Assembly: GCA_017608345.1 (NCBI GenBank)
Contig: JAFCGA010000002.1
Span: forward strand, 1 to 64,000
DNA: 64,000 nt
Source: Candidatus Pacearchaeota archaeon
Lineage (GTDB): Archaea; Nanobdellota; Nanobdellia; UBA10117; JAFCGA01
Direction: 5' to 3'
Below, in pieces: positions 25,330-34,287 of the stretch. Each line of letters opens with the position of its first letter. Within the stretch, counting starts at the first letter, position 1. The notes below the pieces were generated by a model that was not told where the DNA came from, did not search any database, and was given only the letters and a program-made list of their open reading frames with translations. Position numbers and translations under genes: made by a program.

Positions 25330-26448
25330 ATGAAAATCCCCTTAGTAGATCTTAAAGCACAATATCTTAGCATAAAACCAGAAATAGATTCTGCTATTCA
25401 GGAAATTCTAGATAATACTTCTTTCATTATGGGTGAGCCAGTTAAGAAATTTGAAGAGAACCTAGCTAAATTCTGTGAGTGTAAGCAAGCGATAGGTGTA
25501 AGTAGTGGTTCTTCAGCTCTGTTTCTAGCATTAAAAGCTTATGGTATCAAAGAAGGAGATGAAGTAATAACTGTTCCAAATAGCTTTATCGCAACAGCAG
25601 AAGCAATTGTTCAGTGCGGTGCTAAGCCAGTCTTTGTTGATGTTGACGAGAAAACAATGTTGATTGATACAACAAAAATAGAAGAGAAAATAACTCCTAA
25701 AACAAAAGCAATAATTCCCGTACATATTTACGGACAAATATGTGATATGGATCCGATAATTGAAATAGCTAAGAAACACAATCTGATTATTTTGGAGGAT
25801 GCTGCGCAAGCGATCGGTGCGGAGTATAAGAATAGAAAATTGCCAATTCATGAAACAGCAATATTTAGTTTTTTCCCAGCAAAAAATCTAGGCGCGTATG
25901 GCGATGGAGGTGCAGTTATTACACATAATTCAGAAATTGCTAATAAGGTTTCTAAATTACGGGATCACGGTAGGATTAGCAAATACGAAAGCGGAATAGT
26001 TGGTTATGGCGAACGATTAGATGCTCTGCAGGCAGCAATATTAGATGTTAAACTCAAGCATCTTGAAGAATGGACTAGCAAACGGAGAGAAAATGCTTTT
26101 AAATATAATGACTTGCTTAAAGATGTAAAATCTATTGAAATTCCTTTTGAAGAATCATACTCCAAGCATGTTTATTATGTATATGTAATAAGGACGAAGA
26201 AGAGAACAGAGTTAATGAAATACTTAAAAGAAAAGGAAATATTTACTGGAATCTATTATCCAATTCCTTTGCACATACAACCTGCTCTCAGCTTCTTATC
26301 GTATAAAGAAGGAGACTTTCCAGTTGCGGAAAAAGTTGCTAAGGAGATATTATCCTTCCCCGTCTATCCGGAATTAAGTAAAATTAGAGTTGATTATATT
26401 ACCGATAATATAATAAATTTTTATAAAATACCGATAGCGGATGTCTGA
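25330..26448 (+). CDS. DegT/DnrJ/EryC1/StrS aminotransferase, WlbC/WbpE-like
   Basis: 372 residues, complete. MKIPLVDLKAQYLSIKPEIDSAI at the start, GVSSGSSALFLALKAY, EDAAQAIGA, and the PLP-lysine segment FSFFPAKNLGAYGDGGAV near residue 185. It would add the amino group at C3 of a UDP-keto-uronic acid before the acetyltransferase at 22231 acts. A TATA-like run precedes it. It overlaps the downstream methyltransferase by eight bases and starts an operon that runs to 31208. Confidence 0.93.
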   Translation: MKIPLVDLKAQYLSIKPEIDSAIQEILDNTSFIMGEPVKKFEENLAKFCECKQAIGVSSGSSALFLALKAYGIKEGDEVITVPNSFIATAEAIVQCGAKPVFVDVDEKTMLIDTTKIEEKITPKTKAIIPVHIYGQICDMDPIIEIAKKHNLIILEDAAQAIGAEYKNRKLPIHETAIFSFFPAKNLGAYGDGGAVITHNSEIANKVSKLRDHGRISKYESGIVGYGERLDALQAAILDVKLKHLEEWTSKRRENAFKYNDLLKDVKSIEIPFEESYSKHVYYVYVIRTKKRTELMKYLKEKEIFTGIYYPIPLHIQPALSFLSYKEGDFPVAEKVAKEILSFPVYPELSKIRVDYITDNIINFYKIPIADV

Positions 26449-27172
26449 GATGGTTTACAATAAAAAGGAGAAAATAAAGAAGTACTATGAGGATGAAGCA
26501 GATATTTATGATTACACACATGGAGCAGGCATGTATGGTGCTCAGAGAGGTATTGAGAAATACTACTTCAAATTCTTTAAACAGTATATTAAACCGGGGG
26601 CGAAAGTACTAGAGGTTGGTTGTGGGACGGGAGTATTTACTCAAGCCCTGATGCGAATAAGTAAATCAATTATTTCTTCAGACATCTCAGATAATATGCT
26701 TCAGGAAGCTAAAAAAAGAAATCCTGGAGTTAAATTTAAGATAGCAGATATTGAAGATTTGCCGTTTGAGGATGAAAAGTTTGATTTTGTAGTTGCGGTC
26801 AATTCGTTTTCATATGTTCCGGATAAGAAGAAAGGAATTGCTGAGATTAAGAGAGTATTAAAGAAGAACGGAAAATTTCTACTAGTTGATATGAACTTAC
26901 TGTGTCCTGCATATTATTTTACTAATTTGCTGAAGATTCGACAGAGAAAAATCTGGTTTAGCACTATTATGGACAGCAATCGGTTTTATTTATCAAATCT
27001 ACTAAAAGATAATCAATTTAAAGTTATTAAGATATATGAAGGTAATCTTGTGCCACATCGAGCTACTAAGAAAAACGTTAAATTCTATCTTCCGTTAGAG
27101 TATCTCTTAAAAATATTCCCTTTCTTTAATATTATTACTATGCGAATTTTCGTTGTTGGAGAGAAGGAATGA
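26441..27172 (+). CDS. SAM-dependent methyltransferase
   Basis: 243 residues of class I methyltransferase. Motif I is KVLEVGCGTGVFTQAL near residue 55, then ISSDISDNMLQEAKKRNPG and DFVVAVNSFSYVPD. It overlaps the aminotransferase at its 5' end and the deacetylase-like gene by four bases at its 3' end, so it is translationally coupled. The substrate is probably a glycan precursor. Confidence 0.88.
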   Translation: MSEMVYNKKEKIKKYYEDEADIYDYTHGAGMYGAQRGIEKYYFKFFKQYIKPGAKVLEVGCGTGVFTQALMRISKSIISSDISDNMLQEAKKRNPGVKFKIADIEDLPFEDEKFDFVVAVNSFSYVPDKKKGIAEIKRVLKKNGKFLLVDMNLLCPAYYFTNLLKIRQRKIWFSTIMDSNRFYLSNLLKDNQFKVIKIYEGNLVPHRATKKNVKFYLPLEYLLKIFPFFNIITMRIFVVGEKE

Positions 27173-28263
27173 AACGAATTATAGATTATGACGTATTTGA
27201 GCGTTTTTACGGAGTTAAATTAGATAATAAGTCTGACGAAATATCCGCCCTTGCTAATCTAGCTAAGTTTATATTATCTGAAGAATATCTCCCAAAAACC
27301 GCCCCCCTTCTTTCAAAAATCCCCATTTTTCATCCACATATGATCCCGCCACGAATGAGAAGTTATATATCTGGATTAATCGCAAAATCCAAGAAAAGTG
27401 TTAGTACCTTCCCACGATTTCCATATGATTTCAGTGTAGATCATTTAAGAAAAATCGTAAAAGAAAAATATTGTTCAGCATCAAAAATAGAACCATTTTG
27501 GCCAAATAATAAGCGCTTCGCGATCATTATAACGCATGATGTTGATACAGACTATATTTTTAAGAATGCGGATATACTTAAGTCTTTTATATCTATAGAA
27601 GAAAAATATGGGTTTCGATCTGCTTGGTATATTGTTACAAATAAGTATCCATTAAACCACAGTACCTTGAAAATGCTAATTAAAAGAGGTCATGAAATTG
27701 GATTTCATGGAGATACACATGATTATAGACTTCCTTTTCTAAAAAAGGAAAAAATCAAGGAGCGATTAGATAAATGTAAACCATTCTTAGATAAGTATAA
27801 CGTCAAAGGTGGGAGGTCTCCATTATTTCTCCGCAATCCTACGTTTTTTTCAGTCTTAGAGGAGTATATATCTTACGATACATCTTGCCATGATTCTACG
27901 CTTGGAGCTCTTTCCGGTATGAATGAAGGATGCTGCTCTTGCTTCCCTTTCTTTATAAGTAATCTTTTAGAAATTCCGACCACTTTGCCTGAATCTTACT
28001 TTCTGAAGAAGCTCGGAGTTCAAAAGGAAGAGATACCTAAAATTCAAGAAGATAGATTAGAAGCAATTAGAGAACTCGGAGGAGTAGCGCATTATCTTGT
28101 TCATCCCGAGCCGCAGATAAGTGCTAATAAAGAGCATCTTGCGGATTATGAGCGGTTTTTAGAGAAATGCAGTAAATATAAAGATGCATGGGTGACTTTG
28201 CCCAGTGAATTGAATGCCTGGTGGCGTAAAAGAGATGAGAAAATAAAACGTCTAATTGGGTAG
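27169..28263 (+). CDS. Polysaccharide deacetylase-like (NodB homology) protein
   Basis: 364 residues. The NodB-type metal motif ITHDVDTDY lies near residue 120, with SAWYIVTNKYPLNHSTLKMLIKRGHEIGFHGDTHDY as the second block (HxxxDTH). The C-terminal ends with VAHYLVHPEPQ. A cytoplasmic location is expected, since there is no signal peptide. It may remove an acetyl group from a sugar or hydrolyse another amide. Confidence 0.82.
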   Translation: MKRIIDYDVFERFYGVKLDNKSDEISALANLAKFILSEEYLPKTAPLLSKIPIFHPHMIPPRMRSYISGLIAKSKKSVSTFPRFPYDFSVDHLRKIVKEKYCSASKIEPFWPNNKRFAIIITHDVDTDYIFKNADILKSFISIEEKYGFRSAWYIVTNKYPLNHSTLKMLIKRGHEIGFHGDTHDYRLPFLKKEKIKERLDKCKPFLDKYNVKGGRSPLFLRNPTFFSVLEEYISYDTSCHDSTLGALSGMNEGCCSCFPFFISNLLEIPTTLPESYFLKKLGVQKEEIPKIQEDRLEAIRELGGVAHYLVHPEPQISANKEHLADYERFLEKCSKYKDAWVTLPSELNAWWRKRDEKIKRLIG

Positions 28264-28273
28264 TGATTAAAGA

Positions 28274-29686
28274 ATGAATATTGTACTAATATACCCTGAA
28301 TTTACTGATATATATGGTAGATATCGATTTGCAGCAAGAGTGACTGTAGTATATCCGCCGTTAGGATTGATGTACTTGGCAGCTTCTCTAGAGCGAGACA
28401 ACCATAAGGTCACGATAATAGATACCGAAGTAGAAGGATTAACAAAATCAGAGATTATCAAAGAAGTTCTACGCAAAAAGCCAGATATCGTCGGAATTAC
28501 TTCAACTACACCACTTCACCATAAAGCTATCGAGTTATTTCATCGCATAAAGCAAGGCGATTCTTCGATAAAAACAATTGCTGGCGGTCCGCATCCTACA
28601 GCTCTCCCTATGGAGACTTTACGAGAGTGCAAAGATATTGATATAATAGTTATTGGCGAGGCAGAGGAGACTATTCGAGAAATATGCTCTGGAAAGCAGT
28701 TATCTAAAATAAGTGGAATTTGTTTTAGAAGCGAGGGTAAAATTAAACTGACAAGGAGAAGAAGCCTGATCGCTGATTTAGATTCTATTCCGCTTCCAGC
28801 GAGACATCTAGTAAAAAATGAGAAATACTTATGGAGTGTTCCAAAAAAAGGAATCATACCTGTAACGCCAATAATGACTACGCGAGGATGTCCGTATAAA
28901 TGCGTTTTCTGTTCTCAACTGGTGATTTTTGGAAGGTCTATGCGGCATCGTTCAGTAGAAAATATTGTTCAGGAAATTGATGAAATTGTAAATAACTATA
29001 AAATAAAGCATCTTGTATTCTATGATGATACTCTTGGACTTAATAAAAAACTTACTTATGAACTTATAGCTGCGATAAAGAGAGAGAAACTTGATTTTAC
29101 TTTTGAAGGAATGACTCGAGTTAATATAATCAGCAGAGAATTACTCGAGAAATTAAAGAGCATAGGTTTGAATAGACTATCTTTTGGAGTAGAAAGCGGT
29201 AATCAGCGTATCCTAGACGCTGCTAAGAAAGGCATAACTTTAGAACAGATAAGGAAAGCATATGTGCTAACTAGTGAATTTGACATTGAAACACGGATGT
29301 CAATTGTTTTGGGGCTCCCATTTGAGACAAAGAAGACAATAGAGAATACAATAAAGTTTATGAAATCTTTAAAGTGTTATCAAGCATATGTTAATATTGG
29401 TACACCATTTCCAGGTACAGAATATTATGATATGGCGGTTAAGGGTTATGGCGGTATAAAGCTATTAACAAATGATTGGCGAGAGTTCAGACGATGGGGA
29501 AATGCTGTAATAGAAGTTAATGATCTTACTCGAGCGGATCTCATAAAATACCAAAAAAGAGCTCTTATGAGTTTTTATATGACTCCGAAACGGATAGCAT
29601 ATAATTTAAAAAGAGCGGGTGTTAGAGCAGCATGGGTTAATGGGAGGAGTGCAATTAAAAGCTTGTTATTATCAAAGAATAATTGA
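28274..29686 (+). CDS. B12-binding-domain radical SAM enzyme
   Basis: 470 residues. An N-terminal cobalamin-binding-like domain (VYPPLGLMYLAASLERDNHKVTIIDTE, GGPHPTALP) is followed by the radical SAM cluster motif CPYKCVFC near residue 202 and a TIM-barrel core (LSFGVESGNQRILDAAKKG). Such enzymes catalyse methyl transfer or C-C bond changes. It shares a layout with the gene at 31436. Position in the operon suggests a modification of the glycan lipid or sugar. Confidence 0.88.
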   Translation: MNIVLIYPEFTDIYGRYRFAARVTVVYPPLGLMYLAASLERDNHKVTIIDTEVEGLTKSEIIKEVLRKKPDIVGITSTTPLHHKAIELFHRIKQGDSSIKTIAGGPHPTALPMETLRECKDIDIIVIGEAEETIREICSGKQLSKISGICFRSEGKIKLTRRRSLIADLDSIPLPARHLVKNEKYLWSVPKKGIIPVTPIMTTRGCPYKCVFCSQLVIFGRSMRHRSVENIVQEIDEIVNNYKIKHLVFYDDTLGLNKKLTYELIAAIKREKLDFTFEGMTRVNIISRELLEKLKSIGLNRLSFGVESGNQRILDAAKKGITLEQIRKAYVLTSEFDIETRMSIVLGLPFETKKTIENTIKFMKSLKCYQAYVNIGTPFPGTEYYDMAVKGYGGIKLLTNDWREFRRWGNAVIEVNDLTRADLIKYQKRALMSFYMTPKRIAYNLKRAGVRAAWVNGRSAIKSLLLSKNN

Positions 29687-30303
29687 TGAAAACTTTCAAC
29701 GAATCTCCATTCAGTAATCTCCCTAATTATATAAGTTATTATTATCAAATAAATTTAATACCTAAAAAAATAAGCTCAATTTTAGAAATAGGCATAGGGA
29801 ATAAATTTGTAAGTTCGCAACTTAGAAAACTAGGTAAAATAGTTACTACTTTAGACGTTGATAGAAAATTAAAACCAGATATTATTGCGAATGTTAATGC
29901 TATTGGGTTAAAAGACAGATCCTTCGATTGTGTGATTTGTTATGAGGTACTCGAGCATTTACCATTAAGTATGTTCGAAACTTGCTTAAACGAGCTGAGA
30001 AGAATAAGTAGGAAATACCTAATAATCTCGCTTCCTTTTTCTGGTTTTGCGGCAGGTTTGTATCTAAAACTTCCGTTGAGAGGTGGAGGAAGAATATTTA
30101 GAATTCCACTCCCTTTTTTTTCTCGTCCGGAAAAGCTAGTAAAGAAATTCAAAATAGCTCATTATTGGGCCATTGGAGAAGGGAAGATTTCTAGAAATTT
30201 CACCCGTAAGAGATTAAAAGGGTGTGGTTTTAAAGTAATGAAAGAGTTATCTCCTGTTTTGAATAGCCACCATATTTTTTGGGTCTTAAGAAAAGTAAAA
30301 TGA
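29686..30303 (+). CDS. SAM-dependent methyltransferase
   Basis: About 205 residues. ISSILEIGIGNKFVSSQL is a divergent motif I, with IIANVNAIGLKDRSFDCVICYEVLEHLP and a late RKYLIISLPFSG strand. The ATG at 29686 overlaps the previous TGA; the ORF track used TTG three bases earlier. The gene overlaps the following membrane gene by four bases. Confidence 0.8.
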   Translation: MKTFNESPFSNLPNYISYYYQINLIPKKISSILEIGIGNKFVSSQLRKLGKIVTTLDVDRKLKPDIIANVNAIGLKDRSFDCVICYEVLEHLPLSMFETCLNELRRISRKYLIISLPFSGFAAGLYLKLPLRGGGRIFRIPLPFFSRPEKLVKKFKIAHYWAIGEGKISRNFTRKRLKGCGFKVMKELSPVLNSHHIFWVLRKVK

Positions 30304-31208
30304 GAACCAAGGTTAAGACCATATTAAAAATTACTTTTAGCTTTTCTTTGTTGTTTATTTTATATTATAAGATTGGTTTTGTTAAAGTAAGCCAAACAAT
30401 TAGGACATTAGATTTAAAATATATTCCACTAATTATCTTAATTTATATTACTATACACGTAATAAATGCGATCGCACTAAAAATATTTTTTCATCCAGTA
30501 AAAAAAATTAAATTTAGGAACATGATAAAATATTATCTAAGTAGTTTTGCTGTAAGTTTAATAATTCCCGGGAAATTGGGGGAACTCTCTATTGCATATT
30601 TCCTAAAAAAAGAAGATATCAGTATCGGAGTTTCAGGCGCAGTAGCTATAATTGATAAAATAATAACCTTGATTATTTGGTCGATATTCTGCGTAATAGG
30701 CTTGCTTAGTTTTTTTGAATTAAGAGCCTCAATTAAGGCTATTTTAATTTTAATAAGTGTTATAATAATATTAATATTTTCTATATCTTCTGAAACTTCT
30801 CGGCGTATAGTCAAAAAATATATTTTAAAAAGCTATTCTCAAAAATTTAAAGGTTTTTCAAAAACGTTAAAGCGATATGTCCGATATCATAAAAAATATA
30901 TAATATTAAATTTAGGGCTTACTGTAGTTAAATTATCTTTGGGTGCACTATTTGCTTACTTTCTTCTAATCGCTACTAGAAATTATCTAGATTTACTTAC
31001 CATTATGATAATAGTCTCAATCGTTAGTATTATCTCATTGATCCCCATCGCTATAAATGGTATCGGTGTAAAAGAAACTTTGGGAATTTTTATGTATGGG
31101 CTAGTTGGGATTCCAGGAAATGTAGTATTGACGATATATATACTAGGACTCGTACTGGCTTATCTATCTGGCATAATAATCTTCCTTTTTGTTAGAAACA
31201 AGAATTAA
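30300..31208 (+). CDS. UPF0104/LPG-synthase transmembrane-type protein
   Basis: About 302 residues with seven or eight membrane segments. It has the family pattern FAVSLIIPGKLGELSIAYFLKKE and SIISLIPIAINGIGVKETLGIFMYGLVGIP. Family members move or synthesise membrane lipids; in archaea they often lie near glycan genes and may act as lipid-carrier flippases. The ATG at 30300 (ATGA overlap with the upstream stop) is preferred to the earlier TTG. About 230 bases of AT-rich sequence without genes follow. Confidence 0.82.
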   Translation: MRTKVKTILKITFSFSLLFILYYKIGFVKVSQTIRTLDLKYIPLIILIYITIHVINAIALKIFFHPVKKIKFRNMIKYYLSSFAVSLIIPGKLGELSIAYFLKKEDISIGVSGAVAIIDKIITLIIWSIFCVIGLLSFFELRASIKAILILISVIIILIFSISSETSRRIVKKYILKSYSQKFKGFSKTLKRYVRYHKKYIILNLGLTVVKLSLGALFAYFLLIATRNYLDLLTIMIIVSIVSIISLIPIAINGIGVKETLGIFMYGLVGIPGNVVLTIYILGLVLAYLSGIIIFLFVRNKN

Positions 31209-31435
31209 TGAATCTATTCTACTATTATTTTTATTAGGTCTATGAACGCTATAATAAACTAGAACCAGCATTAATTCTTATACTCTCAAAGAAAATCTAT
31301 TTTCTGAGTAGATTTAGATTATATCTTATCTCTGTAAGTTTTTCTAATATGTTAACTATAAAGTATGCACGCGATGAATTTTAAGATTTCGTTATACTAT
31401 AGAATTTAGTCCAAGGCAGCTATGTATTCTTTTAA

Positions 31436-32962
31436 CTAGCTCATCCCTTTTGTCTTACTATATCCTAACTGCCACAATCTAAGATCAAGTGGCGCATTAA
31501 AAAATCTCAGTTTCCACCGTATTTTTGCTAAAATATTAAAAAATCTGTTAAATATGACTATCGGATAAACCATCAAAGGGGTTCCGAATTTCGCTATTTT
31601 TTGTTTGTAGCTCCATTGATCTAACAATTGATTTATAAACATTATTCTCGCACACACGTTGATACCTTCATATTTTGATTTTAATTTTTTATTTATCCAT
31701 GTGATATTCCGTTTATCATTAAATCCCCATTCTTTAGTCCAATCTTCCAATTTTTCAGGAAGTTTGTAGTGGTATTTTTCGATTAACAGATTGGTAAGAC
31801 TGTTTCTTGGAAAAGGTGTGAAGATAAACAAACCATTTATCCTAGCATTTTTATCTATTGTTTTTATTTTGTCATATACATCAAGGGTTCTATTTAATTC
31901 ACTTTCAGTTTCAGATGGGAAACCCATCATTAAACTTAGCAACACAATAAATCCATTTTTTTTCAATATTTTAACTGAATCGACTATTTGTTTTACTGTT
32001 ATATCTTTTGTAATTAAATTAAGAATTCTATCATCTCCAGATTCTGCTCCGAACGCTAATTCCTTAAAATTGGCTTTTTTTAAAAGTCGGAAGAAACTTG
32101 TTGTATATCTCACAAGATAGTCGCATCTGACCATAGCATAGAATTCAACATCCCACCTCTTTTTTATAATTAAATTACATATATCTTCGATTCTTTTTCT
32201 ATCTACAAAAAAATTTGAGTCAAGAAAAACTATTCTTTTCGGATGAAATGTTTTAATAATTTTATCTAATTCTTCAACTACGATTTTTGGACTTTTACCA
32301 ACCCATTTTCTTCCATAATTACATTCATTACTGCAAAAACCACACCTATGGGGGCAACCTTTACTAGATACGTATCCAAATCGATAGTATGCTCCCAAAT
32401 AATTTTTTTTAATATTGAGGAGGTGATAAGGAAGATCTACAGATTTATTTATATCTCTAAGGGGTCTATCTGACGTGCTTATTATTTTTCCATTTTTATC
32501 TTTAAAAGATAGCCCTTTAATTTTTTTTATACTTTTATCTTTTTCTATCGAATGTATTATTTCGATTATGGTTTCTTCCCCTTCTCCCTTAACAACAATA
32601 TCTACATTCTGATTTGCTGCTGTTTGTTCGGGCATGGAAGAAGGATGTGGACCACCCCATATTATTTTTAATCCCGGATTTATTTTCCGAATATGCTTTG
32701 AAACCTCTAAGGCGTATTTTATTTGTTCACCGGACATGGTTGTAATTCCGACACAAATAAAATCGTCTAGATTTTTCAGATTCGTCTTATAATTTTTGAT
32801 TCTGCAATCAAAAATCACCGGCTCATATCCATGCTCAAGAAGAGGTTTTGCTATAAATAATAAATATAACGGTAAATTGACATCTTTAATTCCATATTTG
32901 GCAGGCATTACTAATAGAACTTTTTTCTTTTTTTCTTTTTTCAAATTTAATTTTTCTAGCAT
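31436..32962 (-). CDS. B12-binding-domain radical SAM enzyme
   Basis: About 508 residues. The B12-type N-terminal domain contains PLYLLFIAKPLLEHGYEPVIFDCR and IWGGPHPSSMP; the radical SAM motif is CPHRCGFC near residue 204; AFGAESGDDRILNLITKD follows. The ORF track start is a TTG; the ATG nine bases later is preferred. It may methylate or rearrange a glycan component. It lies alone, downstream of a decayed glycosyltransferase fragment. Confidence 0.86.
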   Translation of the reverse strand: MLEKLNLKKEKKKKVLLVMPAKYGIKDVNLPLYLLFIAKPLLEHGYEPVIFDCRIKNYKTNLKNLDDFICVGITTMSGEQIKYALEVSKHIRKINPGLKIIWGGPHPSSMPEQTAANQNVDIVVKGEGEETIIEIIHSIEKDKSIKKIKGLSFKDKNGKIISTSDRPLRDINKSVDLPYHLLNIKKNYLGAYYRFGYVSSKGCPHRCGFCSNECNYGRKWVGKSPKIVVEELDKIIKTFHPKRIVFLDSNFFVDRKRIEDICNLIIKKRWDVEFYAMVRCDYLVRYTTSFFRLLKKANFKELAFGAESGDDRILNLITKDITVKQIVDSVKILKKNGFIVLLSLMMGFPSETESELNRTLDVYDKIKTIDKNARINGLFIFTPFPRNSLTNLLIEKYHYKLPEKLEDWTKEWGFNDKRNITWINKKLKSKYEGINVCARIMFINQLLDQWSYKQKIAKFGTPLMVYPIVIFNRFFNILAKIRWKLRFFNAPLDLRLWQLGYSKTKGMS

Positions 32963-32974
32963 TTTAACCAAATG

Positions 32975-33285
32975 ATTTTTTTACCGTCTTGTATGTTGCT
33001 TCTATTTGTATTGCATTCTCATCGCGCGAGAATTTATTTTCTACCCGCGATTTTAAATTTTTCTCTGAGTCTAGTGTTAGATAATAAAGTGTCAACTTTC
33101 TTAGCAATATCTTATTCGCCCTTTAGTTTTATATGTAGGGAACACCAACAGAGATTTGTGGATCTTGGCGTATAATCTCTTCTTGTTTTTCAATTATCTG
33201 CAGTCCCACTGCCTTTTGATTTGATTAAAAGCAAACTCCTAGCCATAGCTTCTACTAATACAACATCCAAACCACGCAACTTTTA
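32975..33285 (-). pseudogene. Decayed C-terminus of a GT4 glycosyltransferase
   Basis: The bases here align with the 3' half of the glycosyltransferase at 34284: ttttaaatttttctctgagt, agcaatatcttattcg and agccatagcttctactaatacaac correspond to ttaaatttttctctaagttt, agcaatatcatattcg and agccattgcttcgattaatacaac in the intact gene, in the same order and spacing. The reading frame is broken by several indels, and no start exists. This explains the otherwise empty 550-base region between 32962 and 33513. Confidence 0.65.
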
Positions 33286-33374
33286 ATAAGCATATAAATC
33301 TAATATTATATATTTCTGAGAGCGCTGACGTAGCGAGGGGATTAGTTCTCGTTCTTCAGGTTGTTCTCCTTTTC

Positions 33375-33500
33375 TCTTCCGGAATATTATATCTCCCTTA
33401 CTACTCTGGGACAAATAAACTTAAAAGATTTTCTAACTAATATCTTTAGAACATGAAATCCGGAATAGAAAGTATAATTTGTAATAATCCTGAGCTATTT
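33375..33500. pseudogene. Remnant of the 24344/24399 divergent gene pair
   Basis: The 28-base promoter block at 33413-33440 equals that at 24359-24386. It is followed by ATG at 33453 and MKSGIESIICNNPELF then a stop, matching MKAGREIIICDNHEP of the intact gene. On the other side, weaker similarity to the start of the 23967-24344 gene is visible (gagata and aagagaaa blocks on the minus strand). The rest of both genes has gone. Confidence 0.6.
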
Positions 33501-33513
33501 TGACTTTCTGACT

Positions 33514-34287
33514 TTATTCGTTTTTATATAATATCCATATGAATGATGGCGTTAAGAAAGATATTTGGTTTAATAGCTTTACTGGAAATTTTGTTATTAT
33601 TATTTTTGGATTAATCATATCCGTAGCACAGAATCTACTCGGATCTTTGATAATTTTTGAGAAATAATCATGTATTTCGAAATTATTCAGTAGTTTTTTC
33701 AACCGCCAATAGGATAAAGGAGTTTCATAATACTCTTTTTTGTTTATTAATATCCGAATATAAATGTTAGCTAATGGCTTAGGGATCCAGCTTAAAAAAG
33801 GAAGATAGTAATGACCTTCTATAATTTTGTATTTATTTGGGCCTCCAAAGTAGCACACACCACCTTTTTTTAAAACACGATATATTTCGGAGAAAAGTTG
33901 CTTACGGTTAGGAACGTGTTCATATGTGTGAGAACTTATCACTACGTCGAAAGATTCATCTTCAAAAGAAAGATGCATAGCATCATCATATTTATAGATT
34001 ATGTTTCTTTTCGAATAGTTTTTCCTTGCAATAGATAGTGATTGTTTATCAATATCTATAGCTATAACTTTCTTAAAGTTTTCTGCTATAACTTGAGCAA
34101 TAATTCCGCCAGAGCAGCCGATATCTAAGCAAGTTAGTTTTTTTGGATCCTTTTCAGTTTTGGACAAAAAATCTAATAAGACAGCACATATTTTGTTGCC
34201 CTTTATTCTCTTTCTGTCTTTATCTAGCACTCGTGAGAGTATCTTCGAGAAATTCTGCTGATAATGCAGTCCATTTTTTTTACTCAT
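33514..34287 (-). CDS. SAM-dependent methyltransferase
   Basis: 257 residues. Motif I is LTCLDIGCSGGIIAQVIAENF, then VIAIDIDKQSLSIARKN, FDVVISSHTYEHVPN and EIYRVLKKGGVCYFGGPN. It overlaps the glycosyltransferase at 34284 by four bases. Likely modifies a glycan or its lipid carrier. Confidence 0.86.
   Translation of the reverse strand: MSKKNGLHYQQNFSKILSRVLDKDRKRIKGNKICAVLLDFLSKTEKDPKKLTCLDIGCSGGIIAQVIAENFKKVIAIDIDKQSLSIARKNYSKRNIIYKYDDAMHLSFEDESFDVVISSHTYEHVPNRKQLFSEIYRVLKKGGVCYFGGPNKYKIIEGHYYLPFLSWIPKPLANIYIRILINKKEYYETPLSYWRLKKLLNNFEIHDYFSKIIKDPSRFCATDMINPKIIITKFPVKLLNQISFLTPSFIWILYKNE

Noticed and set aside
32972-33175. 67-codon plus-strand ORF
   Set aside because: Antisense to a decayed glycosyltransferase fragment; not a gene.
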